A DNA stretch of 61,309 nt from Tenacibaculum aiptasiae (lineage in GTDB: Bacteria; Bacteroidota; Bacteroidia; Flavobacteriales; Flavobacteriaceae): NCBI RefSeq assembly GCF_008806755.1, contig NZ_WAAU01000035.1:1-61309 (forward strand). Reading direction: 5' to 3'. How positions within the stretch are numbered: the stretch's first letter is position 1; every line of letters starts with the position of its first letter. Under the pieces are notes generated by a model. That model saw only the letters and a program-made list of their open reading frames with translations, searched no databases and was not told the DNA's origin. Below, piece by piece: positions 42,304 through 51,601 of this stretch. The translations under genes were made by a program, and so were the position numbers.

Positions 42304-42573
42304 TTATGATTTTTGTACTCTTCCTACAGCACAGCTTACAAAGGATTTTGCTTTGTGCAGTACCGTATTGTCTGCTCCTACTTCTGGATAACCTAGTTTT
42401 GATAATTTTTCTTTTACCAATCCTAATGTAGCCTCGTTACTTACAAAGGTAACTAATGAGTCTTCTACGCTTACAGCAACGTTGTCTACTCCTTTAATAC
42501 TACTTACTCCATTTACAATGGTGTTTGCACAACCACCGCATTTTAGGTTTTCTATATATACTTCTTGTTTCAT
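42304..42573 (-). CDS. Heavy-metal-associated (HMA) domain protein
   Basis: The 89-residue protein contains an HMA domain with CGGCANTI near residue 12 and a ferredoxin-like beta-alpha-beta pattern (VDNVAVSVEDSLVTFVS). The C-terminal 20 residues (KAKSFVSCAVGRVQKS) are an added tail with one further cysteine. Copper-chaperone-type proteins carry Cu(I) on CxxC. It is two bases from the rhodanese gene, in a sulfur-related operon, so the cysteine pair may be tied to sulfane-sulfur or metal handling. Confidence 0.88.
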   Translation of the reverse strand: MKQEVYIENLKCGGCANTIVNGVSSIKGVDNVAVSVEDSLVTFVSNEATLGLVKEKLSKLGYPEVGADNTVLHKAKSFVSCAVGRVQKS

Positions 42574-42575
42574 GA

Positions 42576-42953
42576 TTACTTATTTTTCTCTTGCCATTCT
42601 AAATAGCCTCCTAAAATATTATAAGTTTCAAAGCCTTCTTTCGATAACATTTCCGAAGCTATTTTACTTCTTCCACCCGATCGGCAATAAATATATACTG
42701 GTTTTGTTTTGTCTAACTTTTTTAAAGCTTCCTCTTTAAAACCATCTGATGTTACATTTATTTCTGTCGCATTTTTAATAATACCATGTGCCCATTCTGG
42801 TGGTGTACGTACATCTAACAACTGAATGTCGGCTTCGTTTTTTAAAACCACTTGTAAATCTTCTACCGTAATATCTTTTACGCCTTCGTTTTTCGATTTA
42901 CACGACATTGCAATGGCTAGTATACTTACTAGTATTAAAACGTACTTTTTCAT
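42576..42953 (-). CDS. Rhodanese-like lipoprotein
   Basis: The 125-residue protein has a lipoprotein signal (LVSILAIAMSCKSKNEG) and one rhodanese domain with the active-site cysteine in YIYCRSGGRS. It would transfer or accept sulfane sulfur in the periplasm. It follows the persulfide dioxygenase fusion by six bases and precedes the HMA gene by two, so the three form one operon. Confidence 0.92.
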   Translation of the reverse strand: MKKYVLILVSILAIAMSCKSKNEGVKDITVEDLQVVLKNEADIQLLDVRTPPEWAHGIIKNATEINVTSDGFKEEALKKLDKTKPVYIYCRSGGRSKIASEMLSKEGFETYNILGGYLEWQEKNK

Positions 42954-42959
42954 CTTAAA

Positions 42960-44369
42960 TTATTTTAATGTTGAAGGACAAACTTGGGCTGTTCTCTCAA
43001 TATTAGTTTCTTTAATTGCCTTGTATCCTCCTGCTACATCTATTACATTATGATATCCTCTCGCTTTTAAGATTGATGCCGCGATTACCGAACGGTATCC
43101 TCCAGCACAGTGGATATAAAAATCTTCTTTTGTTGGGAACTCCGCTATATGATCGTTTAAGAAATCTAACGGTGTACTTGGTACGTCTACGATATGCTCA
43201 TTGGCATACTCTCCTGGTTTACGTGCATCAAATACTTTCGCATCGTTTTTCATTGCTTCTTCTAATGCTATTGCCGATACCGAACGCATTGTATCTACTT
43301 CTTTACCAGATGCTGCCCAAGCCTCAAAACTTCCATCTAAATATCCTACTACATTATCAAATCCTACTCTCGATAAACGTGTAATGGTTGTTTCTTCCTC
43401 ACCTTTTGGTGTTACTAATAAAATTGGTTGTGCTACGTCTTTTATTAAAGCTCCTACCCATGGTGCAAAGGTTCCTCCTAATCCTATAAATATTGATTGT
43501 GGAATGAATCCTTTGACAAAATCGAATTGGTGACGCACATCTAATACAATTGCCTCTGTATCGTTAGCTGCTTTTTCAAACTCATCTACCGATAATGCTT
43601 TGGCTCCACTTTTAATTACCTCATCTATCGATTGGTACCCTTCCTTGTTCATTTTTACATTCAATGGGAAGTATGCTGGCGGTGGTAACAATCCATCTGT
43701 TACCTCAGCAATAAACTCTTCACGTGTCATGTTTTCACGTAAAGCATAGTTGGTTTTCTTTTGCTCTCCTATCGATCCTACTGTTTCTTTACTTAGGTTC
43801 TTTCCACATGCCGATCCTGCTCCGTGTCCTGGGTATACTATTACATCATCTCCTAAAGTCATTACTTTAGTTCGTAAGCTATCGTACAACATTCCCGCTA
43901 ACTCTTCTTGCGTTAAGCTTGCTGCTTTTTGTGCTAAGTCTGGACGTCCTACATCTCCTAAGAATAAGGTATCTCCACTAAATATTGCATGCTCTTTTCC
44001 TTCCTCATCTATTAATAAATAAGTAGTACTCTCCATGGTATGTCCTGGAGTGTGCAATGCTTTTATAGTTACATTTCCTATGGTAAACTCCTCGTTGTCT
44101 GTTGCAATATGCGTGTTGAACTTTGGGTTTGCCGTAGGTCCAAATACAATGGAAGCTCCTGTTTTCTCTGCCAAGGTTACGTGACCACTCACGAAATCGG
44201 CATGAAAATGAGTTTCAAAAATGTACTTAATCTTCGCTTCATCTTTTTCAGCTCTGTTTATATAAGGTTGTACCTCTCTTAAGGGATCAATAATAGCAGC
44301 CTCTCCATTGCTTTCAATGTAGTATGCTCCTTGTGCTAAACAACCTGTATAAATTTGCTCTATCTTCAT
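42960..44369 (-). CDS. Persulfide dioxygenase-rhodanese fusion (BlhA-like)
   Basis: The 469-residue protein has an N-terminal ETHE1-type MBL domain: HFHADFVSGH near residue 53, HTPGHTMES near 110, SGDTLF, and YPGHG. Two rhodanese domains follow; the first (about 265-355) lacks a cysteine at the active loop (LLVTPKGEEE), the second has it (YIHCAGGYRS near 430). The enzyme type oxidises glutathione or CoA persulfide to sulfite. It is in a unit with SulP, rhodanese and HMA genes and probably works in sulfide detoxification in the cytosol. Confidence 0.93.
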   Translation of the reverse strand: MKIEQIYTGCLAQGAYYIESNGEAAIIDPLREVQPYINRAEKDEAKIKYIFETHFHADFVSGHVTLAEKTGASIVFGPTANPKFNTHIATDNEEFTIGNVTIKALHTPGHTMESTTYLLIDEEGKEHAIFSGDTLFLGDVGRPDLAQKAASLTQEELAGMLYDSLRTKVMTLGDDVIVYPGHGAGSACGKNLSKETVGSIGEQKKTNYALRENMTREEFIAEVTDGLLPPPAYFPLNVKMNKEGYQSIDEVIKSGAKALSVDEFEKAANDTEAIVLDVRHQFDFVKGFIPQSIFIGLGGTFAPWVGALIKDVAQPILLVTPKGEEETTITRLSRVGFDNVVGYLDGSFEAWAASGKEVDTMRSVSAIALEEAMKNDAKVFDARKPGEYANEHIVDVPSTPLDFLNDHIAEFPTKEDFYIHCAGGYRSVIAASILKARGYHNVIDVAGGYKAIKETNIERTAQVCPSTLK

Positions 44370-44378
44370 AATATTAAA

Positions 44379-46109
44379 TTATTCATACGCTTGGTGGATA
44401 TACTGAGCGTATTTCTTTTGATTTTGATTATCTCCTGTTTTAAAGAAGTTTACAGCTCCATTTACTCTCATAAAAAGATGGTTTATACTAATAATGTCTA
44501 ATAAACCTCCTCTAAAGAATGCATCTCTAACAGGTCCTTTAACTCCTGCTAAATAAAACTCTACTCCTCTTTTATTATAATACTTAATTCGTTCTTTAAG
44601 CATTTCTATTCCTGTACTATCTACGCGGTTAATGCTTTCTGCATCTAACACGATTAACTTTAAAGCTTCTCCCTTTTCTTCAGTCATTTCCTCCAAGGTA
44701 TCTCTAAAGTAACTAGCGTTGGCATAAAACAATTGGGCATCGAAACGGAATACCAATACTTCTTTGTCTATTTCTACTTCGTTAAATCTGTTTTTGTTTC
44801 GGTAAAAATCTGAGTTCGGTACTTTCCCTAATTCAGTAACATAGGGTCTTGATGTTCTAAATATTAAGACTATCAATGACAATCCTACTCCCATTACAAT
44901 ACCATATTCTATACCAAAGATTAATGTTGAAAAGAACGTAGCTACCAACAGCCAGAAATCTAAATTGTTGGCTTTCCATAACCTTTTGGCTTCTTTTACA
45001 TTAATTAAGTTAAATACCGCTACAATAATGATAGCAGCTAAGATTGTTTTTGGTAAGTGATAAAACACCGGTGTTAAAAACAATAAAGTAAGCACTACAA
45101 TGATAGCCGATACTATTGCCGATACTCCTGTTGTTCCTCCCGCTTCTTCATTGATTGCCGAACGCGAAAAACTTGATGTTGATGGATAGGATTGAAACAA
45201 CGATCCTACAATATTACTCAACCCTAAAGCTACCAATTCCTGATTTGGTCGTACTCTATATTCGTCTTGCTTTACTTCTAAGGTTTTTCCTATAGAAATT
45301 GTTTCTAAATATCCTACCATTACTAAGGTTCCAGCAATAGGCATTAGTTCTCTAATTAAAGCAATATCTATTACGGGCATTACAAACTTTGGTAATCCTG
45401 AAGGAATGTCTTTTACAATGGCTACTTCTGAAAAGTGATTCCCGAAATATCGAACAGCTACAATTCCTAAGACCACTACGATTAAGGCATTGGGTATTTT
45501 TTTATTAATTTTTCTAAAAATCATGATAATGATACACGCTATAATACCAATTATGGTTGTTGGTGTATTGAAATACATGAATCTAGCAATAATATCTTCT
45601 AATAAAATGTGAATTTGATCGCTTTGTAAAAACTCTACGCCTAATAAGTTTCTAAACTGATTTAGTCCGATTATCAATGCTACTGCTGAGGTAAACCCGA
45701 TAATTACTGGTCTTGATAAAAAGTTTACAATAAACCCTAAACGGAAAATCCCCATTAAAAACTGTATTCCTCCTACCAGCAATGCTAGTAATATGGCAAT
45801 GGCTATATAACTTTCGGAACCGATTAAGGCTAAAGTAGAAACTCCTGTGGCTACTATTAACGAGTCCATTGCCACTGGTCCTATTGCCACTTGGCGCGAC
45901 GATCCGAAAACTGCATACATTAACTGTGGTACCAAAGCTGCGTATAATCCGTATATAGGTGGTAAGCCCGCAATTAATGCATAGGCTATTCCTTGCGGAA
46001 TTAATACTATAGCCACCGTAATACCCGCTACTACATCGCCTCTTAATTGCGACTTCCTATAGTTGGGTAACCACTCTAGTATTGGTATGAGCTTTTTTAA
46101 TAACTTCAT
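44379..46109 (-). CDS. SulP-family anion transporter with STAS domain
   Basis: The 576-residue protein has the SulP start signature (VAGITVAIVLIPQGIAYALIAGLPPIYGLYAAL), about 12-14 membrane segments and a C-terminal STAS domain (LIVLDAESINRVDSTGIEML). The family moves sulfate, bicarbonate or other anions, often with sodium or protons. Its position nine bases from the persulfide dioxygenase gene suggests sulfite or sulfate export or import linked to sulfide oxidation; bicarbonate cannot be excluded. Confidence 0.92.
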   Translation of the reverse strand: MKLLKKLIPILEWLPNYRKSQLRGDVVAGITVAIVLIPQGIAYALIAGLPPIYGLYAALVPQLMYAVFGSSRQVAIGPVAMDSLIVATGVSTLALIGSESYIAIAILLALLVGGIQFLMGIFRLGFIVNFLSRPVIIGFTSAVALIIGLNQFRNLLGVEFLQSDQIHILLEDIIARFMYFNTPTTIIGIIACIIIMIFRKINKKIPNALIVVVLGIVAVRYFGNHFSEVAIVKDIPSGLPKFVMPVIDIALIRELMPIAGTLVMVGYLETISIGKTLEVKQDEYRVRPNQELVALGLSNIVGSLFQSYPSTSSFSRSAINEEAGGTTGVSAIVSAIIVVLTLLFLTPVFYHLPKTILAAIIIVAVFNLINVKEAKRLWKANNLDFWLLVATFFSTLIFGIEYGIVMGVGLSLIVLIFRTSRPYVTELGKVPNSDFYRNKNRFNEVEIDKEVLVFRFDAQLFYANASYFRDTLEEMTEEKGEALKLIVLDAESINRVDSTGIEMLKERIKYYNKRGVEFYLAGVKGPVRDAFFRGGLLDIISINHLFMRVNGAVNFFKTGDNQNQKKYAQYIHQAYE

Positions 46110-47411
46110 TTATCTCTTTTCATTAAAATTATAATAAAACGGAATGGTCCATTCTAAATAATTCTTATCATAACTTTTCTTTTCAACCTTTATTTTATGT
46201 ATTCCTTTAGATATCTCATTTAAATCTAAATAGCATACCAAACCAAACTGATTGGTTCTTGGGTGATTATTATAACGTAGAAATTCTACGTCTAGTTTCT
46301 TTCCATCTAATGAAACGATGTTGTATGATTTATAACAATCTAATAAATGCTGTATTCTTGCTTCTTTTTGTTCTATGTCTGATTTCTTATCGTCTTCCTG
46401 ATAATCTCCACAATTTTCCTTTCGTATTTTTAGTTCGTACTCATACACGGGTATAAACAGCTCTAATGTATTGGAAGTTACCTTGCGCGATTCTATTTCT
46501 GGTGTTAGTAAGAAATCGTTTTTCTCATTGTCCGATTTGTAAAAATCAGCATAAGTTCTAGTACTATCGTATCTTTTATTTTTTGAAATTAAATGAAGCG
46601 TATTTGTATCTTTTAGCTGCACTGCAAACATGAATATTCCTGCTACAGCGAAAACCAATATTAAATACACTATACTCTTTTTCTTCTTAAAGTTAGATCC
46701 AAATATCATGGAAACCTGAAGTATGTTTTTATACAAAGGTCCAAACATAATCATGGATACAAACTTTACGAGTTTAAAGTTTAGAATTTGTAAGCCTTCT
46801 TTTTCCTTATTCATTTTAAGGTTGGAGAAAAATGTTAGAATGGTTTGCGTAATGGCTCCTATGATGATGATTCCTGCTGGAATTAATAATATAAATGCAT
46901 CTACATATGGCACTAACAAATTGAACAACAACAAATACAAACTCGAAAAAATTGCTGAGTAAGCATAGATTAGTAGAAATGTAAAGGCTACTGAAAAAAT
47001 TACACTACACAGTTCGTCTACCTTTTTTATGGAGTCTTTTAACTTTGGTAATATAGATAGTATCTTTTCTGTATATATCTTAGAATAGGCACTGTCTTCT
47101 ATACTATAATCGGGAAACACGGAGTTTAATCCGACCAATCCTATCCAATAAGCTCGTAATACAAAATGGATTACAAACATTGCCGCTAGTATACTTACTG
47201 CTAACAATCCAAAAGTGACTATAAAATATGCTACAAAGTACTGACTGGGATGTAAGGTATCTATAAAGAAATTGGTAACCCACGATATGATATCGAACAA
47301 TTTAAATGTACCAAATATTGCGATGGCCGATACCAATAGTTCTGCCTCCCAACTTTCGTCTTTTAAACGTTGCAACCACGTATTATTACTATTTCCCTTA
47401 TTTTCTCCCAT
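46110..47411 (-). CDS. Polytopic membrane protein, unknown function
   Basis: The 433-residue protein has about six membrane segments (LLVSAIAIFGTFKLFDII, VAYFIVTFGLLAVSILAAMF, ICSVIFSVAFTFLLIYAY, LLIPAGIIIIGAITQTIL, IVYLILVFAVAGIFMFAV) and a C-terminal extracytoplasmic domain of about 150 residues (LELFIPVYEYELKIRKENCG ...). Its stop is directly next to the SulP start. No family is recognised; a link to the SulP operon is possible from position alone. Confidence 0.7.
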   Translation of the reverse strand: MGENKGNSNNTWLQRLKDESWEAELLVSAIAIFGTFKLFDIISWVTNFFIDTLHPSQYFVAYFIVTFGLLAVSILAAMFVIHFVLRAYWIGLVGLNSVFPDYSIEDSAYSKIYTEKILSILPKLKDSIKKVDELCSVIFSVAFTFLLIYAYSAIFSSLYLLLFNLLVPYVDAFILLIPAGIIIIGAITQTILTFFSNLKMNKEKEGLQILNFKLVKFVSMIMFGPLYKNILQVSMIFGSNFKKKKSIVYLILVFAVAGIFMFAVQLKDTNTLHLISKNKRYDSTRTYADFYKSDNEKNDFLLTPEIESRKVTSNTLELFIPVYEYELKIRKENCGDYQEDDKKSDIEQKEARIQHLLDCYKSYNIVSLDGKKLDVEFLRYNNHPRTNQFGLVCYLDLNEISKGIHKIKVEKKSYDKNYLEWTIPFYYNFNEKR

Positions 47412-47426
47412 ACGTACCTTTTCTTT

Positions 47427-48449
47427 TTAAAACAATTCCCCTTGACTTGATCCTTTTATTCTGCCTAAATGTTTATAGGCTAAATCGGTTACTTCTCTTC
47501 CTCGAGGTGTTCGCATTATAAATCCTTGCTGAATTAAAAATGGTTCATACACCTCTTCTATGGTTTCTGCATTTTCTGCTACTGCTGTTGCCAATGTGGT
47601 AATTCCTACTGGTCCTCCCTTGAACTTATCGATAATAGTTGTTAATATTTTATTATCCATTTCGTCCAATCCATGGGCATCTACATTCAATGCTTTTAAT
47701 GCATATACTGCTATTTCAATGGTTATGGTTCCATCGCCTTTTATTTGTGCAAAGTCTCGTACTCTTCGCAACAATGCATTGGCTATACGTGGTGTACCTC
47801 TACTTCTGCCCGCTATTTCTATAGCTGCTTCCATTGAAATTGGTACTTTTAATATATGCGCACTACGCTGTATAATGGTAGTTAGTAATTCTGTTGAATA
47901 ATAATGTAAGCGACTGCTGATTCCGAAACGTGCTCTCATTGGAGCAGTAAGTAATCCCGAACGCGTTGTGGCTCCTACTAATGTAAAAGGCTCTAAGTTT
48001 ATTTGTACCGTACGTGCATTAGGCCCTGATTCGATCATAATATCTATTTTATAATCTTCCATTGCCGAGTATAAGTACTCCTCAACTATTGGGCTTAATC
48101 GGTGAATCTCATCTATAAATAATACATCACGCTCGTCCAAGTTGGTTAACAATCCTGCTAAGTCTCCTGGCTTATCTAATACTGGACCTGAAGTTATTTT
48201 GATGCCTACTCCCAACTCATTTGCTAAAATATTGGCTAGGGTTGTTTTTCCTAAACCTGGAGGTCCATGGAACAATGCATGGTCTAATGCCTCGTCTCTT
48301 TGATTGGCTGCCTCTACAAATATTTTTAAATTCTCAATCGCTTGATCTTGACCTGTAAAATCGTCAAATGACAACGGACGTAACTTCTTTTCTACGTCTA
48401 ATTCTTCATTTGAAAAGTTTGTATTTTCAGGATTTAGATTTTCATTCAT
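47427..48449 (-). CDS. ruvB: Holliday junction branch-migration helicase RuvB
   Basis: The 340-residue protein is full length. Walker A GPPGLGKTTLANIL near residue 64, Walker B LFIDEIHRLSP, the YSAMEDYKIDIMI beta-hairpin region that contacts RuvA, sensor TRSGLLTAPMRARFG, and the C-terminal winged helix (FLIQQGFIMRTPRGREVTDLA) are all present. With RuvA it drives branch migration of Holliday junctions. Confidence 0.98.
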   Translation of the reverse strand: MNENLNPENTNFSNEELDVEKKLRPLSFDDFTGQDQAIENLKIFVEAANQRDEALDHALFHGPPGLGKTTLANILANELGVGIKITSGPVLDKPGDLAGLLTNLDERDVLFIDEIHRLSPIVEEYLYSAMEDYKIDIMIESGPNARTVQINLEPFTLVGATTRSGLLTAPMRARFGISSRLHYYSTELLTTIIQRSAHILKVPISMEAAIEIAGRSRGTPRIANALLRRVRDFAQIKGDGTITIEIAVYALKALNVDAHGLDEMDNKILTTIIDKFKGGPVGITTLATAVAENAETIEEVYEPFLIQQGFIMRTPRGREVTDLAYKHLGRIKGSSQGELF

Positions 48450-48456
48450 ACACGCA

Positions 48457-48464
48457 CAAATATA
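48457..48464 (-). promoter_or_regulatory. -7 element TATATTTG before ruvB
   Basis: This full consensus match on the minus strand lies seven bases before the ATG, again implying a very short leader. Confidence 0.5.
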
Positions 48465-48804
48465 CTTGAAATATTATTTTAGGTTTGTAATAAAAGTTAC
48501 TTTGATCACTTTATGGCTGCTAAGATACATATTAGTACTTAATGTTTTAGCCCTAAAAAGCCTCTGAAACCTATGCTTTTTTCTAAGTTGCTTAGGCTAT
48601 TGAATTTATTCTTTTGGGAAGGTTAAAAAAGTTTTGTTTTATCGTTAGGAGTGTATCTTTTTCTAATAAAAAACAAAAGTGTCTCCGCTTTCTTGTTTTG
48701 AAAACAACATAAGCTTTTGATTTAGATTTCAAAGTCTTACTTCATTTCCCTAAAAACGAGTGCATTTAACTTATACTTATTTTTGTTTATATAATTTTAT
48801 AACT
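48465..48804. other. Intergenic region without a gene
   Basis: No convincing open frame is seen in these 340 bases. TATTTTTG at 48778-48785 is a candidate -7 for the gene at 48805. Confidence 0.5.
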
Positions 48805-49110
48805 ATGAAGATTAGAACATCAATAAGCGACTTTAATGTAGAATATTTCTTTAACAATCATGTATTTGACAATGAAACCAAAAACAGAATTTATGACTGG
48901 GATGAGTTTTTCAGATCTAAGTTAATTACAAAATTAAATGAATTATATGAAGATGATTGGAAACTAGATTTTACTCAAAAGTCAGAAAAATCTTGGATGG
49001 TAGATATACAAGCTAATGATATGACTATCGTCAAGAATATCAAAAACATAATCATTCAATCATTAGACGGTTTTGAGATTGAAGCATTTTGCAGTGGCAG
49101 AGGTATCTAA
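48805..49110 (+). CDS. Small hypothetical soluble protein (101 aa)
   Basis: The frame extends upstream to 48760, but the ATG at 48805 (MKIRTSISDFNVEYFFNN) sits well placed after a TATTTTTG -7 element. The protein has an alpha-beta pattern with many aromatic and acidic residues and no signal. It ends FCSGRGI just before a terminator. The family is unknown. Confidence 0.6.
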   Translation: MKIRTSISDFNVEYFFNNHVFDNETKNRIYDWDEFFRSKLITKLNELYEDDWKLDFTQKSEKSWMVDIQANDMTIVKNIKNIIIQSLDGFEIEAFCSGRGI

Positions 49111-49114
49111 AACA

Positions 49115-49142
49115 AAAAAGATGAACCTAAGTTCATCTTTTT
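49115..49142. terminator. Terminator, copy 1 of a near-identical pair
   Basis: AAAAAGATGAAC pairs with GTTCATCTTTTT. It serves the small gene on the plus strand and the TonB receptor gene on the minus strand. Almost the same hairpin lies at 51551-51578. Confidence 0.9.
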
Positions 49143-49165
49143 GCTTTGTTTTTTTATTGTTCTTT

Positions 49166-51379
49166 TTAAAAATTCACGGTTATCGATCCTCTTAAGAAAA
49201 ACGGTGTTCCTGGTGTAAAGTGAATTTCCTCTACTGGGTTCGCCTCATTTTGCAAACGTGATTCTGTTGCAAACTGTGCTTCATTCCAAGCAACATCAAA
49301 TAAGTTTTGTACCTGTAATCCTAAGGTTACATTTTTAAACTGGTATCCTACATTCAAATCGGTTACCGTATATCCTTCTGCTACTATTGAATTATCTTCA
49401 TTAGCCGGTCTGTCATTTATATGTTTTAGTTGTACTCCCCCATATATTCCTGACTTGCTTTTATAGGTTAGTCCACTAGTTAATGTAAAGTCTGGTGCTA
49501 ACGGTATGTAATCTTGTCCGCTTGCTTCTTCTGTTGCTCTTGCATGCGAATAGTTTGCATCTAAATTGAAGTACAACTGGTTTACTGGTTCGTATCTTAA
49601 ACTTAGATCTACTCCTTGTCGTTGTGTTTTTCCACTAGGCTCTACTATTCCTGCATCTCCAACATAAACAAATTCTTGCTCTAAGAATAAATACCAATAA
49701 GCCATGTTGATTAACAACTTAGGTGTTGGTTTCCAAATAAATCCTGCATCGAAACCGTAAGAAGCTGGTAAAATAGTATTTCCTTTTTGTGCTACCACTA
49801 CTCGTGTATCGTTTGAATGGAATCCTTTTCCTGTTTTTAAGTATAACTGTAAATCTGAATTATAGTTATAAAAGATATTAAGTTTTGGACTTAGTATACT
49901 TTGTGTTTCCGACTGCGTTTTGTAGTTGGTTTGTAAAGCATCGTTGTATTCGAAGTTGAAATAGTCTAAACGCAAAGCTGGATTAATTGTAAACTTACCG
50001 AAGTTAAAGTTTGCTCCTGCGTAAACTCCCATATTAGTTTCGTTAATGTCTCCTAACTGAATTTGATTCAATGTTTGACTTCTGTTAGCGGTATGCGATA
50101 ATTCGTTGTTAAAACTTCTATCGTTTCGCAAGCTAATTCCTGCTGTAAAATTACCATCTATATTATTAAAGTCTTGGGTATAATCACTTGTAAAACCAAA
50201 GATATTACGTGTTTCTTTTTGCTTGATTTGATCTCCGTTTACTGGATCGTCTAAGAAAAAGGTAAAGTTTGAAAACAGTTCAAAATTATACTTATTGTAA
50301 AATAACTTGTTTTTAATTGATGATGTTTCTGAGATTACCTTATCATAGGTTACTAAAAGATTGGTACGACTTGTTGTTCCTCCTTCGGTATCGTCTATGG
50401 CTCCGAAACGTGTAATTAATCCACTATTAATAGCTCTTTGAGGAACTTGTCCAGATGCATCCCATTTACTTGTAAAGTGCGACACTGTGAATCCTACCTT
50501 ATCTGTATCGGTTACATTGTTGGTATACTTTCCAAAAACATTTAACCTGTGAAAGTTTTGTGGGCTGTCGAAATACCCATCTGTTAATATATATTCTGAA
50601 GCGATGTAGGCACTTTCCTTGTTGTTGTTTAACAAACTAAACATTCCTAACAATCGTTGCGAATTGTATTGTCCTACTTCTAACTTTATGATATTTGAAG
50701 CTAATCGGTTTTTTGTTTTAAAGTTTACATATCCCGCTGTATTAAAGTTTCCTTTATCTGCATAATAAGCTCCTTTTCCAAAGTCTATTTTATCTACTGT
50801 TTCTGGAATTACAAAGTGCAAATCGGCATATCCTTGTCCGTGTGCATGCGACACCATGTTTACTGGCATTCCATCGGCAGTAATGGTAATATCAGTACCG
50901 TGATCAATATCAAATCCTCTTAAAAAGATTTGCTCTGCTTTTCCTCCTCCTGCATGCTGTCCTATAAACAGTCCTGGTACCTTTTGTAATATTTCTTGCG
51001 ATGAATTTACCGGATTGGTTTGTATATCGACCGCAGTAAGTACATTCAATGCATTTAGCTTTTTACCTATGGTTACTTCTTCAAGAGAAACAAAATTCTC
51101 TTCTAAAGTAATTGTGATAGGCTTTAAATCATTGACTACTATTTTTTTTCTTTTGTAGTTTATATGACTTATTTCTAAGGTATCTCCAACTGTTACATGA
51201 TGCAATATAAATACTCCTCGCTCATTACTATGCGTATGATGCTTCTCGTTTTCGCTAAGGTTTAATATATGTGCTTCTGTTATTGGAATGTTTTCTTGTG
51301 AAACGATCTTTCCTTTTAGCGTTTGTGCAAAAATTTGCTGTGCCAGCAAAGCACAACAAATTGTGATTAGTTGTTTCAT
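49166..51379 (-). CDS. TonB-dependent receptor with His-rich plug region
   Basis: The ATG at 51379 (MKQLITICCALLAQQIFAQ) starts a signal peptide; a GTG two codons upstream is possible but less likely. The 737-residue protein has a carboxypeptidase-like domain (about 20-100; LKGKIVSQENIPITEAHI) with a His-rich stretch (EKHHTHSNERGVFILHHV), a plug domain with VPGLFIGQHAGGGKAEQIF and MPVNMVSHAHGQGYADLHF, and a 22-strand barrel ending GSITVNF. The histidines hint at a metal substrate such as zinc, but this is not proven. A 17-bp inverted repeat overlaps its promoter. Confidence 0.9.
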   Translation of the reverse strand: MKQLITICCALLAQQIFAQTLKGKIVSQENIPITEAHILNLSENEKHHTHSNERGVFILHHVTVGDTLEISHINYKRKKIVVNDLKPITITLEENFVSLEEVTIGKKLNALNVLTAVDIQTNPVNSSQEILQKVPGLFIGQHAGGGKAEQIFLRGFDIDHGTDITITADGMPVNMVSHAHGQGYADLHFVIPETVDKIDFGKGAYYADKGNFNTAGYVNFKTKNRLASNIIKLEVGQYNSQRLLGMFSLLNNNKESAYIASEYILTDGYFDSPQNFHRLNVFGKYTNNVTDTDKVGFTVSHFTSKWDASGQVPQRAINSGLITRFGAIDDTEGGTTSRTNLLVTYDKVISETSSIKNKLFYNKYNFELFSNFTFFLDDPVNGDQIKQKETRNIFGFTSDYTQDFNNIDGNFTAGISLRNDRSFNNELSHTANRSQTLNQIQLGDINETNMGVYAGANFNFGKFTINPALRLDYFNFEYNDALQTNYKTQSETQSILSPKLNIFYNYNSDLQLYLKTGKGFHSNDTRVVVAQKGNTILPASYGFDAGFIWKPTPKLLINMAYWYLFLEQEFVYVGDAGIVEPSGKTQRQGVDLSLRYEPVNQLYFNLDANYSHARATEEASGQDYIPLAPDFTLTSGLTYKSKSGIYGGVQLKHINDRPANEDNSIVAEGYTVTDLNVGYQFKNVTLGLQVQNLFDVAWNEAQFATESRLQNEANPVEEIHFTPGTPFFLRGSITVNF

Positions 51380-51415
51380 TCTCACGGCTAGTGTTTACTT
51401 AAATATTTGAATTTG

Positions 51416-51458
51416 TTTTGCAACCGAGTCGCATTAAAGCAACTCTGTTGCAAAAGTA
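51416..51458 (-). promoter_or_regulatory. Promoter with a 17-bp inverted-repeat operator
   Basis: On the minus strand the -7 is TACTTTTG (51458-51451). TTTTGCAACCGAGTCGC (51416-51432) and GCAACTCTGTTGCAAAA (51439-51455) are inverted copies matching at 15 of 17 positions with a 6-base centre. Each arm also carries GCAAC/GTTGC. The repeat covers the -7 and the expected transcript start, so it could be a repressor site or a 5' hairpin. Confidence 0.65.
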
Positions 51459-51550
51459 AATTTTATTCGTGTTGCTTCTTTCTTTTAATGAAACTTTAAC
51501 GTGTTATTAACGATTCCTTTTGGGTTTAACCGTTGGTACTTTTATAAAAC

Positions 51551-51578
51551 AAAAAAGATGAACCTAGGTTCATCTTTT
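51551..51578. terminator. Terminator, copy 2 of a near-identical pair
   Basis: AAAAGATGAACC pairs with GGTTCATCTTTT. It ends the YegP-family gene on the minus strand and closely matches the hairpin at 49115-49142, including the flanking AAAACAAAA. Confidence 0.88.
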
Positions 51579-51601
51579 CTTATTGTACGTATATATTCTA
51601 T

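Noticed and set aside
43016..44282. Several open frames opposite the persulfide dioxygenase gene
   Set aside because: They overlap a well-supported enzyme gene and have low-complexity translations.
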